Source: Branchiostoma floridae
Lineage: Eukaryota > Chordata > Leptocardii > Amphioxiformes > Branchiostomatidae
DNA length: 64,000 nucleotides
Direction: 5' to 3'
NCBI RefSeq assembly: GCF_000003815.2
Contig: NC_049982.1
Coordinates: forward strand, 6,538,824 to 6,602,823
The position numbers were made by a program, and so were the translations under genes. Positions within the stretch are counted from its first letter, which is position 1. The number at the start of each line of letters is the position of its first letter. Under the pieces are notes generated by a model, which had not been told where the DNA came from, ran no database searches, and worked only from the letters and a program-made list of their open reading frames with translations. Positions 13,611 through 27,100 of the stretch are shown here, piece by piece.

Positions 13611-14650
13611 ATCTACAAAGGGTAAAGGGTTACCTGAAAACACCCCTAGGATCTCCAGTGGGTCATTTAAAAATAATTATCAAAATTTACCACATAAGGG
13701 GTTGGAAATCCATCTCTATACACCAAAAAGGCAATGGAGGAATGCTAGAATCAATACTGCAGACAATTTGAAAGAAAGATTCAAGGAAATGTAGCTTACT
13801 AGTCTTTACTTTTAAAACCATAACCTGAAAGTATTATAGAAAAAGCAAACGAATGCCTACCTGGCACAAAAGGGCATAAAATCTATTCATGTTTTAGTTA
13901 TTAGTATAAGAACCTGGGTAGCATTTCTTGTAAACAGTTTTCCTGGCTTTAATACCCCAATGGTGAGGGGGTAGTATGGGAGCCCAAAAGGGTTAGGATG
14001 GTACCCAGGTTACTACTCTGCCCAAGTAAAGTGACCAGGATGGTACCCAGGCTACTAGACTGTCCATAAAGAATTTGCAGTTTCAAAGTTGCTCAAGCAA
14101 AAGTACATGCCCAACTATTATCTTATGGCCCTTTGACCAACAAACCATGGAAATTAAATCTACATCAACTATGCAGTTTCAAATTTAGCTGCTCAAGCAC
14201 TAGACACTGAAACATTTCTATCATGTTATGGCCCTGTGTCCAACTGACCATGGAAATCTACATCTACTACATGTAGCTGTTCTAGCCATAAACATACAGA
14301 TGCTGATGAAAATGATGGCGATGCCCATAAAGATAAAGATGCTGATGAAAGGGATGTGGAGCTGATGATACCTACAGCTGATGAATGGCGTTGACGTGGT
14401 TCCGCTCAACGTTGGGGGAGAGGAATCCGTTGCTGCAGTTACTTCTTTCCCTTCACGGCTGCGTGGAGTGTTGAGGAAAATGTCTTTTAAAAGCCAAGAA
14501 TACGACTTGGATCATATAACCCCATCTATTATAGCATTAACATGTAACATAACGGTCGCTCAAATGAAGATGAACAAGCCCTTAAAAGCAAAGCCCAGAT
14601 CCAAAACATCATGCTACATACACTTTGTCCCTGCACCTGATCCTGTGCTA
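13611..14650. other. 3' flank of the mosaic gene, no gene seen
   Basis: AT-rich DNA with short internal duplications (ggatggtacccaggytact twice near 14,000; gatgctgatgaaa twice near 14,300). I find no domain exon and no conserved frame. Confidence 0.4.
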
Positions 14651-14939
14651 CCCTACTCTGTAATCTTTTTATTGCATACAGTACTCTTATAATTGTTCAA
14701 CAACGTTGTCAAATTTTTGTAGTCGGAAATGTAGTCATGAAGCTGTACAATTGTAAATGTCACAATGTGTGTAATTATTGTTACTTTTCAATAAACCCTT
14801 CCTTTATGCACCAAATACTTTTAGCTTTTAAAGTGTAATGTATTCATAATACCACGTCTGCACAATCTGGTTGCAATTACTACATGCTATATCAAAAATT
14901 CTTATACTATATGATGTAGAAACTAGTGGGTTGATTTTG
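14650..14939 (-). terminator. Candidate 3' UTR with polyadenylation signal
   Basis: The minus strand has AATAAA at 14,668-14,673, about 270 nt after the TGA. It is AT-rich and has no further ORF. Caution: a similar stretch with the same signal occurs at 17.86 kb, inside the intron after CBM14 no. 6, so the signal lies in duplicated intron DNA. Confidence 0.4.
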
Positions 14940-15145
14940 TCAGCAGTCTAGTGTGTTCGCTATTCTACACTCACCACAAGTATTTTCACATTCCTCCATG
15001 GTTTTAAAGTTGTTGCCATTTGACTGGCAGCCTCCCCAGGTGAAGTCTTCGCATTGTCCAGTCTCTTTGTTGAAGAACACCCTTGGAATTAATGCCTTGC
15101 ATGGGCCTACCTTCTTGGGATCCAAGCAGCGTCTGGGTATGCGGT
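14940..15145 (-). CDS. Exon 25: Kunitz/BPTI domain and C-terminus
   Basis: The acceptor is tttaag at 15,146. All six Kunitz cysteines are present: RRCLDP, GPCKA, GQCEDF, GGCQSNGNNF, EECENTC. The residue after the second Cys (P1) is Lys, which predicts trypsin-like inhibition. At 14,975 there is a strong phase-1 donor (TGTG|GTGAGT) like those of the other modules; reading on instead adds ECRIANTLDC and a TGA at 14,940. I chose the read-through end because AATAAA follows 270 nt later and no convincing further exon is visible. If the donor is used, the domain exon is 14,975-15,145 and the true 3' end lies elsewhere. Confidence 0.85.
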
Positions 15146-18100
15146 CTTAAAAATAAAAGCAGTGGAATGAAGTTTTAATTGTTACTTTGTAGAAGAAAAC
15201 TCCAGGCACAAATCGAGGCTTGCATGCTTGCATGGTGCTCGCCCCCTAGTGGATCAAGCAGTCATCAATTCAAAAAGAATTATGTGTAAATTCCCCAGTG
15301 GTGTATGTATGTTTTTAACTTTTCAAGTCTTAAGGCCCCCTTTCCACTAGACGGCATCGCACTGCGCTCTCACTGCGACCTAAATATGATATGTAAAACC
15401 TTCGCCTTCACACTGGTTATGTCATTCAAAACGTAAAAGTGTAACTTAAAAGACAACAAAACACAGAAAGTGTAAAAAGATTTGTTTCTTTTCCATACAA
15501 TTCGTTGAGGGATATGTCAAATTTTAGGTCGCAGAGAGAGCGCGGCGAGAGCGCCGTCCTAGTGGAAAGGGGGTATAAGCAGGTGTTCCATTAGATTCCA
15601 AAATAATTTTGCATATTTTGTAGGGGTTCTACCACCAAAATAATCTTTGAAATAATACTTTGTTTAAGAACACTCCTATTAAATAAATATATATATTATA
15701 AAAGACATCAAAATACACAAAATATCAAAATAAGATTCGTGGGCATGATTTGTTTATATTGCTAGGTATACATTTCAATTTTTCGTTTCTTAAAACATAT
15801 GCATCCCGGCCGGGCCCCAGTTTGGAAATGTGACCTAAGCCTTACAGGGATTATTAGCAGTGCACATGGTGTTAGTAACAAGTGATAATGACAAATAAAC
15901 ATACGGAAAATAAAGGTAAAAACACTAAGGAACATAAACAACTGATTTGTGGGTAAAAGGACAAGACACAAGTGGATATAACTTAGTGTTATTTAGTACA
16001 TTATATACAAGGATGTGTAGGGACGACTCAATGCAGCAGAGCCCTCCCCAGTTCAGTTTTGAACTTGAGAGAGACCCCTCCTCCGCCACACCAGGCTCAA
16101 GTTTGTTCCACCCCTGGATGGTGCGAGGGAAGAACTAGAGCCTGTAGAAGTTGGATTTACTCACGATGTTCTGCAGCTAGCTTGACAGCGTGGTTGGTGC
16201 GGTGGGAGCATTGAGTGGCCAGGACCAGTTTAGATGCGTGTGGGACAGAAATGTGCTTGACTGTGGATCATTTTGTACATCTAGTCCGTAGCACGCATAC
16301 ACCATCCTGATGGTGCTCAGTATCAATTTTGTCGACAAGCTTACTTCTTAGCGTGCAATTACCATGCCCGGTGCACCTAGAGAAGTCAAAGGAGGCGTTG
16401 TTTTAACACCTCCTTACTGCAATGTTGTTACATGTATAATGACGACCTCACATTTTCACCTGTACAAATGCCTCGGGCTGTGCATGCACATTTTGAAGTG
16501 CAAAATATGGGGCTGGGAGCTTGAACTTTGCATGTTTTGGCACATTAAAGAACCAAATGAATGTTCGTGTGTGCATGCGTGCATGTGTATGTGTATGCAT
16601 GTGTGGATTTCGATCAAGTCTTGCAGTAACATCAGTAAAGGTCATGATGTATTAAAAGTGAGGAATATGCTGTGATTTCATAGTGTGATGATTTCGTGAT
16701 TGAGAAGTCACCACAAAAAAAACGGCAAAATAAAACCAAAGGTAATAGCTAAATATTTACAGTATAATGATGATGAAAGCAGATATCAATGATTTGACAT
16801 CTAACAAGTAAGTCCTCAGAATTCTTTACCCAAACAGAAGTGGAACTGCCATCTACTCACTTGATGAAGAGTACATTTTCTTGACAGGTAATGGTGCACG
16901 TCCCTTTCCTTTCACAGGTGCCCCTGTTAAGTAAAGAATATGAAGAGAGGTCATATGAATAAAACACAAAATGTCAAAAAAAAAACTACTTACTAGTACA
17001 TGTACATCCTTTTGTTCATAAATAAGAAAACAAGATAATAATATTTCATAAAATGATTTTTCTGAGCTAATGAAAATTTTCTAAAAAGGGCATAAAAGTT
17101 GTCAATGGAATATCATTGGAAAAGGGCAAGGAAAGTTGTTGTTATTATGACATTGTCCAGAGTTACCAGCGGAACCCGAAAGTCAGTTGGTGCATGGCAC
17201 CGCACAGTTTGGAACGTTGAAAATTTTTATGAAACTGATTCCAAAGTTCAAAAACTTTAGAAAGTACTGTGACGACAGTTTCTAATACTTTTCAAGAATA
17301 TGGTGTTTACTAGTCAAATTTACAAATCAGAAAATGAATTTCTCAATGCGAGAAAGCCATGTATATATGAGATTTAAACACAAGAAAATGCAAGTGGATT
17401 AAAACAAGTTAGTTTAGAAATACAGTTGTACTTTAGTCCAAATAGAAAATCTTACTCTCTCTCTCTCCCCATGCAAAAATGGACGTCTAATAAATTATAA
17501 TAGTATGTCAATTTTATCAAACAGAAAGTTCTATGGAAGTAGACGTAAAACAAACCTTTTTTTCCAAAGTCCTACTAGTACCCACATACAGAATATCATA
17601 ACGATCCTGGACCATAACTTTCTGAGTTATGCTGACAAATGTACATGTATGCAGAAACACACCAAAAATAATAACTCCCATGACACTACATATCACCCAG
17701 GCAAAACCCATTTATTAAAATGTGATGATAATTGTCACTAAAATGAAGAGGAAAACAGCACTTAACTATTGGTCCCAGATCCCAAACCTCATGCTTTATA
17801 CAGTGATTTTATGCCTGCACCTGAATTACCATTGTCTGTATTGCCCTACTCTTATATGACTACTCTTTATTGCATACTATTAGTTTTAAATGGTTTACAA
17901 TGTCCATAGCAATGGGATGCTATGGCAAACAAACACTGTTTGTATCATCATGATGATGTTCTTTCAAACTATTAAGAAACAAATGTAAATTTCAACTTAT
18001 AATCTAAACTACATGTACGCACCACAGTCCACATTTGCCGGGTTGTCACACTGATCAGTCTCCTCGTTAAAGTAAAGGCCGTCTGGACACTCCATATGGT

Positions 18101-21100
18101 ACGCTATTCCATTGCTGCAGTCGTAATACATGGTGCAGTCTTCTGGGTCGGCATAGTCACCGTTTGGCTTTCCTTCACAGGAGAAACCTAGACAAGCAAA
18201 TTACAGATCTGGGTTTAGAACAAGTTATATCTAGCAAGTGCGTGATCTCGCTAAATAGTGATACATTTTATAAAAACAACAACTCTAAAACAAAACGACA
18301 TCACAACTGTATCGGGGTTCAAGTGGCACCAACTGACCAGTCCAACTGGTCTGGACCTTTTGGTCTAGCGGTTATGGCGTTGGGTTAGCTGTCAGGCCCG
18401 GGTGCGATCCCAGGGAGCCAGGAGACTGTTTCTACTGACGCCCCTTGCGTTTCAGTGGCTCCTGCATCAACCCTGTGACAAATTACAAAAGTGTGCCACA
18501 CAGGGATATCAAACTCGGAGATTTGAGGACGAATCTGAAAAGGAAAACAAGGAGAAGTGCAACAGTGGGATTCAAGCACCACCAACTGACCAGTCCAACT
18601 CAAAAGTGAAGAACCCATGGCCAACTGCAACAACACGTACATTAATATTGGAGATACCAGTCAGCCACTAAAATGCAAGGTACAAAGTTGCAGACCTACA
18701 TTGTAGCTCTAGCTGCGGCGATTACTCCTCAGCCATTTTCCACTACCTACAATTCATAACCATGCAGGGACAAATACAACATCAAATCTGGTGAGTGTTT
18801 TAGTTGTGTTGGAACAAAGCTCAAACTTTACAACTGTCATGGACTCTACCAAGTTGACACAGATGTGAGTCTTCATTCCAGCTTGGTGAAGGTAATGATC
18901 CAAAATATGCAGCACATTTTCAGGGTATCGATCAGTCTTCTTGTTGTAGTAAAGGCTGTGATAAAAGTAAAATGAGTCTTACCAGCTTCTATTTCACAGA
19001 CGAAGCGAAACTGTCTGTCACAGAATGCATCTGCCCAGTTGTCCCGTCTTTCCCCTTCTTTAGTACCGTAAACGATGTGTGCACAGTATTTGTTCTTTTC
19101 GTTTGGCTCCCCAGGTGCCCAGCTCGCATAACTGCCCAGTGGGATGCCCTTCCCATCTCTCCATACTCCTGCTGTGTTCACTATACCAAGCCAGAACTGT
19201 TGGGCACTATATTCAATGCAGAAATACAGTCATGATACATGTAGCAGTTTGTAATTGCCAATGAAAGAACTCCAAAACATTTTTTCTGTAAATATTATAA
19301 TTTCCTTCAAGAGGGTCTGCATGCTCTTTTCCGTAAGGCGTAGGCCTGCCTTTTAATTTCCCGTAATTCGTAGGGAAGCTATTTTATTTCACGTAATTCG
19401 TAGTGAGGATGGAAAATTTACCGTAAACCATAGCCAGTGTATTTCACGTTAAGTGTGATAGAGCCTAAAAAATTCACGTAAAGCGTAATATAGCCTAAAA
19501 ATTACCCGTACATCGTAGCCTGGTCTCCCAAATTTCCTAAGTCGAAGGGTAGTCTACCAGTAAAGTTTAGTCGCTCAAAACACGGGAAATTGCGTTTCAG
19601 AGGATCAAGATTTCAAAATTTCGCCGGACCTCCCTTGCTAATCCTTTCACATTCGGTCATCGACATGGCAAAAATATGTATCGGGGACCTCGCCCTCACC
19701 TTTTTTGCCGTTAATAGGAATGTTATTGTAGTTAGATAGCTTAGTCTGGCAGCAAAATTTGCCTATCAAAATGCAGGAAATATCATTTTAGAGGTTCAAA
19801 ATTTCCATGGTCCTCCCGTTGCGCCGCCTCGTGCCTTTGGCGCTCGAAATGCTGAAAATGTGTTGGATGTGTCAAACTCAAAGACCTGTTTTGCTAATAA
19901 AAATGTCATTGAAGTTAGCTTACTCTGTCAGCAAAATTAGCCCATCAAAATACAGGAAATATCATTTTAGAGGGTCAAGATTTCAAAATTCCCTTGCGCC
20001 ACCTCGCGCCTTCGGCGCTCAAAATGCTGAAAATATGTTGGGGGATGTGACGTGTCAACCTCAAACACCTTTTTTTGCTGACAGAAATGTGATTAGATTT
20101 AGCTTTATACAATATCCATCAAATCAAAATTTTTCTTAGAAAAACTCAGGATGCGGCGTTTCAGAGGGTCAGGATTTCAAAATTTTCCTGGACTTCCCTT
20201 GCGACGCCTCACCCCTTCGCGCTCGACGTGTGGCGTCACCCTCAAAAGCTTACGCGGAACCCCTGGGAATCTTTAATTAGATATGCCATTTAACATAGCT
20301 TTGTCTGCCTGCAAAAATTTACCCTCAAAATGCAGGAATTTAAGTGTTTCAGAGAGTCAAAATTTTAATCTTCCCAGCGGAGCATGCCCCCGCCTCTGTC
20401 GAGTGTTGCCAGCTTGCCAGCCTTCCAGAATTTAGCGCAAACCGTTGCCAGCCTTTCTGAATTTAGCGTAAAACGTTGCCGGCCTTCGTGAATTTAACGT
20501 AATAAAGTGTTGTCGACCGTCCCGAATTTAGCGTAAAGCGTTGTCAGGACCCCCCATGCAGACCCTCCTTCAACTCCTGAGAGCAGGCAATTATAGTGAT
20601 GCCAAGCCTTGTATTTAAGTTGCCACCGAACCTGTTGACGCAGTTTTTTAGGAACACCAGGCTTTGCTGTTCCTCCTCATTTCTTGGTATTGCAATGATG
20701 CCGCCTTGTTGTCTGCATTCTTGTTGTGCGTCACTATGGGTCTTGGTGTCATCATCTGCGAGGTAGGTCTTACCACTGGGTAGTACCAGGCTGTTGTCTT
20801 GCGGACAGGATGCTTAAAAGATAATGTCAGGAAAAAGATTTCTGGACCAATATGGAAAGATGAACCAAAAGATATCTAACATATTGAAGGCATTATATGA
20901 CATACATCTGAGTGCTCAAAATACCCACTTGCACACTTGCACTATTATCGCAACGACAATTTGCTCTGACTTAAAGCTAAACCCAGGTTGCGCAGTTCTG
21001 CAGCCAGAACACTGCTTTTTCCTCAGGCTCTAACCCAGTACTTAGTGTTGATGGCTCAACTCTCCACACGATATTGTCGGACGAAATCCTAAGGAGATGT

Positions 21101-24100
21101 AGGGAGCACATCCAGCAGCTTTTGAACAGACCATCGACAGTTGATAGTTGTGTATGAGGTCCTGGATGGGCCAAGTACGTGTTACAAGTAAGTCCTCAGA
21201 ATTTTTCAGCCAAACAGGAGTGGAATTGCCATCAGATTTCTACTTACCTGAAGAAGAGTACATTTTCTTGGCTGGTAATGGTGCACGTCCCTTTCCTTTC
21301 ACAGGTGTCCCTGTTAAGCAATGAATATGAAGAGAGGTCATATGAATAAAACATAAATACGACAAATGTGCAGCGCATCTCATTGTACTTGAAGTTAACA
21401 TTACTAGACTAAGTAAGATAATGGAATGGGGTGATCAGATTGCAGGGCTCAAAATTAATTTTTGAGATTAGTTGCACTGGTGCACTCAACCCAAAACTGG
21501 GTGCACCAAAAAATTTTTGGTTGCACCACATAACAAAGTATAACGCAATAATTTTGTACACTGAATGACTTTATCATTAACCATTTCTTAACCCTTGTCC
21601 TGCTGGCTATTATTTACTATTACATCCTCCCTGTGCTGAGCATTTTTTACCCTATTGAAAGAATGGGCACTTCTTTTACTTTGCCCTTTTAAAGTTACTT
21701 TTCTCCCACGTAACCCTAGAAAGTTATACATCATTAGAAAGCTAAAAGCCTCTACTATTTGAAAATGTCAAACAAATGTTACCCAAAGTCATCAATAATG
21801 AGAAACAAGGGCAATAAGGCAATAAAACAAATTATTTTGACAAACTTCTTGTATTATAGTATCTGACACATATTAAAATGATAGTATGAACACTACAACA
21901 TTGCTTATGTATTCTGACAACATCTGAGCTACATGTGGAGGAAAAAAATCACCCAGGTATCACTGCAGGTGAGTTTATGGCCTTTGATTGTCTCGGCACT
22001 GAAATGAAATTTCTGCAGAAAAGGGTGTTCTATTCGACATGCGTATACATCTTTCTGTAGCTTTATAACAAACACTACACTACTTTCCAATACATCAACT
22101 GAAAGCTTACAACTTGTACTGTCTTTCTAGTTTTGTAACATAGTAATAACATATAAATATAAGGCAATTAAGGTATGAAAGGCAATAAAAAGTACATTTT
22201 CTAACATTGGTTCACACAACACTCACCAGCACCACCACATCTGCCTCAATGTGGACTACAAAGCTCCTGACTAGTGTTGACAATGTCAGATAATACACAT
22301 GAAGAGAAAAATGCATGCAGGTATCATAACAGGTAAGTTTATGGCTGTGGACTACCCTTGGTGCTGAACTGGCTAGTCAGCAAAATCCACAAACTTATAC
22401 AAGAGAACATTCTTCATTTTGTGATCATACAATAAAGGAAATACAAACTTTCTGTATATGTCTGGATAGCTTATGGTCTGTACTCTCATGATACATCAAT
22501 ATAGAGTTGTTATCATCTATACTAAAGGTAATAAAGTCATAAAAAGCAATAAAAAATAGATTAGTCCACAATATGTCACAATCATCTCTACAGCACCAGT
22601 AAAAAAACTTCTGACATCAGTACAAAGTTATTGAGGAGTCCTGGGGACATGACAACGATACATGGGAGGTAAGAAAATAAACAGGTATTGCTACAGGTAA
22701 GATAATGATTGGACATTGTCCTTGGTGCTGAATGGAGTATAATCACTATTCTTGTAGTATTGAATAAACTTGGTTCTGGCAATGTCTGGTAAGTGGAATA
22801 TAAGCTTGCTGTACATTAAATTAAAGCCTACAGTCACTATATTGCTTGAGAGTCTATGTTAAGTTGTTTCCACCTATTCTATTGATCATTAAGTCATAAA
22901 AAGCAATAAAAGGTAGATTTTGTCCATAATCCTGCATACCTGCATACTAAGCTCTACAGTACCAGTAAGATAACTTGTGACAACCGTACAAAGTTCCTGA
23001 GGAGTCCTGAGGACATGACAACGATACAAACGAGGTAAGAAAATAGATTCCCACTTCTTGAGGGGCCTACGTCATCACTCCGACTTGTCACTCCGGCGGG
23101 GTCAGCGCCCGGCCTCGCACAATTGCCCCCCTCCCCTCGGCCCCGACTGCATCCCCGACCCGGTTCCTGGCCTCCTCGGTCTTGTACACGGCCTCTCTCC
23201 CGACCACAGCCATGTCGGCCACGGTCAGTCAGTTCCATCCGCCCCACGACTTGCTGTAGCACTATAGGAGCTCTCCGGAGCCCCATGCATTCTGTGTAGC
23301 ACGCCAAACTTGATCATGTCGTCGTCTCAGCTACTCCACTACTTTCCTTGGATTCTCTGCCCAAATCAGGTAAAATGGGATCGGAATCCTTCCATAAATA
23401 TTCGGTGTGAATCTCCGATACCATAAATTGCGGCATTTTTACGTTAAATACTAAAATTTTCCACCGAAAACAGTCAAAACAGCAAGACAAAGCACTTCCG
23501 CGTCTAGCAGACGAAAATAGACGCTCATGAATATTAATTAGCCTCGCAAGGGCCTCTGGGATGACATACTTCCGGTTACGTCACAGGACGTTGACCCCTG
23601 ACCCCTGACCTATTTGCAGACGACACTATTTCACATCCAGGAAGTACCTCGTGCTCGGGGCATTTACGTATTCTGGCCATACCCTCAACCGCACAAATGT
23701 GAGGCGCCGCACTGAGAGCATATATACGCAACCGCACATATGTGACGCGCCGCAGGACTAGGGTTAATGCACAATGGAGCTGACACAAAGCTCACATACA
23801 CAGTTAAGGCATTTTAAATGGCATAAAAAACATTTCGAAATATCAAAGTCTGTCATTTATACTAGAATTTTATCACATGATCCTTTATCATTTGACCAAA
23901 TATGCACTATACAATGTACTTTGCTATGTTAAGTAATTTGAGTCATGCTCACTTGATGATGTTTCCTTGCCATGTACCGGTCGCCTAGTGGGTCTACTTG
24001 GTGTTTGCCTCAGCCTTGCGCCTGTTACATTTGTAGGTAATATCAAACCAAGTCATTGGAAATCATGTACATACTATCATAATGTGACAAATGATGTGGT

Positions 24101-27100
24101 TGATTTCAAAAATAAAATTGCAATTTTCAACATACAATCAATACCACAAACCTGATGACATTTTCCTTGTGGGTTGCACTGTTAAGAAATATGGAAAAAT
24201 AATGTCGCATAAACCATTATGATGCAAGATCTTAAACATTTGCCTAAGGTCCTGATTTGAATAAATTTGCATTTTCTCCCATCCAAAAGACATGATCCTG
24301 ATTTCTATTATCTATGCTTAATTCGTCTGATTATGTCAACCTTCACTTTGATGATTAGGTTAAAAAAAACTCCTTTTAGGGGCCAGAACCTATGTGACCC
24401 TAGCCCAATAACTACATGTACCTGCCACAAAAAGCCATGCTCATAGCACGTACAGAACATGAGATTTTAAAAAAATGAAGTTCTGCTACAGTACAGCTTG
24501 GGGCCTACGATTAAATTGGTCCTTTGTTTTCCAACACCAACCCACATACTAATGAATATTACAAGAATCCACCAACAACATCTTAAATTTTGCTGTCATT
24601 ATAAACAACAAATATACAGACACGTACATTTGCACCAATTTGACCAAATTTAAATATACAAATGGCACCAAAAACATCTTTGTGACTTCAAGATAATGAT
24701 CCAAAATACACACCACAGTCTACATTTGCCGGGTTGTCACACTGATCAGTCTCCTCGTTAAAGTAAAGGCCGTCTGGACACTCCATATGGTACGCTATTC
24801 CATTGCTGCAGTCGTAATACATGGTGCAGTCTTCTGGGTCGGCATAGTCACCATTTGGCTTTCCTTCGCAGGAGAAACCTTCACCTGTTGGAACAAATCA
24901 CAAATATATACATTTAAGTTTGCTGTGAAGGTGATGAAGAGAAATGTGCGCAGTCTCGTAAAAAAACAAATAAAAATGAAAGGCTGTCACTCATACAATC
25001 ATGTACCTACATGTAGTACACAATTCTATTACATGATCCAACAAATGTATATCATTTGAACAAGTATGCACCGTATAGCCTTGATGTACTTTGTTACGTT
25101 ATGTAATTTGAGTCATGCTCACTTGATGATGTTTTTTTGCCATGTACCGGTCGCCTGGTGGGTCTACGAGGCGCTTGCCTCCGCCTTGCGCCTGTTACAT
25201 GTACATGTAGGTAATATCAAACTAAGTCATTGGAAATTATGTAGTACTACATTCTATCATGATCGACAAATGGTTGACTTTCAAACAAAATAATTGCATT
25301 TCAATGTAAAATCAATACCACAAACAAGATGACATTTTCCCTGTGTTATTCTGTTGTACTGTTAAGAACATGGAAAAATTATAATGTTGCACCAAATCTA
25401 ATATGCAAATGGCACCAAAAACATCTTTCAAGGTAATGTTCGAAAATACGCACCACAGTCTACATTTGCAGGGTTGTCACACTGATCAGTCTCCTCGTTA
25501 AAGTAGAGCCCTTCTGGACAGTCCATATGGTATGCTATTCCATTGCTGCAGTCGTAATACATGGTGCAGTCTTCTGGGTCGGCATAGTCACCATTTGGCT
25601 TTCCTTCACAGGAGAACTCATCATCTATTCAAGCAAATTGCAAATCTAGATTTAGAATGACATGTGTGCTGTTGTCGTCTGGTCGTAAATAAGCATTTCC
25701 ATTTTGACATCATGATGGAATGTGTCTGAAAAGTTAAATATCAGGAACATTGAGGATAGTTTCTTGCAGGAATTCTTACTTGTAGAAAAGATGCCAGTTT
25801 GGTGATGAAATCCTACAACTACATTGCATGTATCAACTTGAATGTTTACCACATTGGTAGGAGGATTGGTGTAACCTGGTGATTTTCAAGATGTCCACCT
25901 CACACTGCAGGATGGATGGTCACCCCTACTTACTCTTTTTGACAAGTGTGATGGTCTTCTTAATGTGCTGGAGGTGTGGATTTTCCAAAGATGGCTAAAA
26001 TTACATCACCAGTGTTCTCGCCTTTTCAGCATAGGCCTGGCCCCAGTAGTAGTAGTAGCAGTACTATGTGATTTAGATCCTCTTCACTGTGATTTGGGAC
26101 CTTACACTCTGTTTCAACCAGCAAAGGGGACTTTATAGCTTTTTTTGTAACAAAGCTAAAAAAAATTGGCCCTTATTATATAGGAAATAGTGTTTCTGAG
26201 GGTTATGAATTTAAAAATCTTCAGGGGGAGGATTCCTCCAGATGCCCTCTTAATGCTCATGCCTGCAAGTCACTTACCACTTGACTTTGCTGCATTAAGG
26301 TGCCCCTACTCTGTGAAGAAATCCTGGGGAGAACACTGATCACATCCAAGAGGACGTCCCTAACCAAAGCTTAGTGTTCTTATTTCATCTGAGTCAAGTG
26401 AGGAAATGGGGGTAAATTGCCTTTCCCAATGGCACAACATTGGTACTGGGATTCAAACCTTTAGATTCTAAGTCAATAACCCTGACCACAAGACTACTGG
26501 GAAACTGAACTGGAAAAGAAAACATGGAAAAGAAAACATGATACAATGTAGTAGCCCAGTTACCATGTTGATTGTCCTTCTTCAGGATAACTAATTTCTC
26601 AAAGTTGTGCCAAATAATCATATATTTGCTGTATATGACATATATTTATAGTATTAATGTAAACTGGCTCCTAAACATACATAATTATGCCATAAATAAA
26701 TGTAAGGTGAATGTAGCCAAAGCCTACCCAAAAGCACTTGAACTTCACACAGGGTCAGTATTCGTTCGGGACCAGGAAGACGGATGCCCACATACCGTCC
26801 CTTCATCCCAGAGCATGAGATGGAAACTGACGGCTCGTGCGTGTCAATTTGATGATCACCCCCACACTTGGGGTTCGTGCTGACCTGGCCAGAATCCCCA
26901 ATGTGGATGTTGAAGGGGTTGATTCTTCCCTGACAACAGTCCTGGCGATTGAAGATGACGACTCTGTATGGAAAACAATTACTAGTAATAGATCATAGTT
27001 ACAGCCTGGCAATTGATCATGTTTGCATCTCTCACACACTCTAAAGCAATCCTAAGGACGTTGTGATGTTGGTACTACACATCTACATTTTGTACTTGCT

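Larger units (their letters stand above)
21592..23763. mobile_element. piggyBac-like non-autonomous element, TTAA target
   Basis: TTAA at 21,588-21,591 and at 23,764-23,767 flank inverted ends CCCTTGTCCTGC and GCAGGACTAGGG (11 of 12). The related intron at 34,838-34,900 runs through the same site without insertion. Inside lie 360-bp tandem units and a CpG-rich segment (separate entries). No transposase frame of useful length is present, so it would depend on a relative. Confidence 0.75.

Noticed and set aside
22954-23307. 117-codon minus-strand ORF rich in Arg and Gly
   Set aside because: Frame through the CpG-rich cargo of the TTAA element; composition explained by GC content, no recognised domain.
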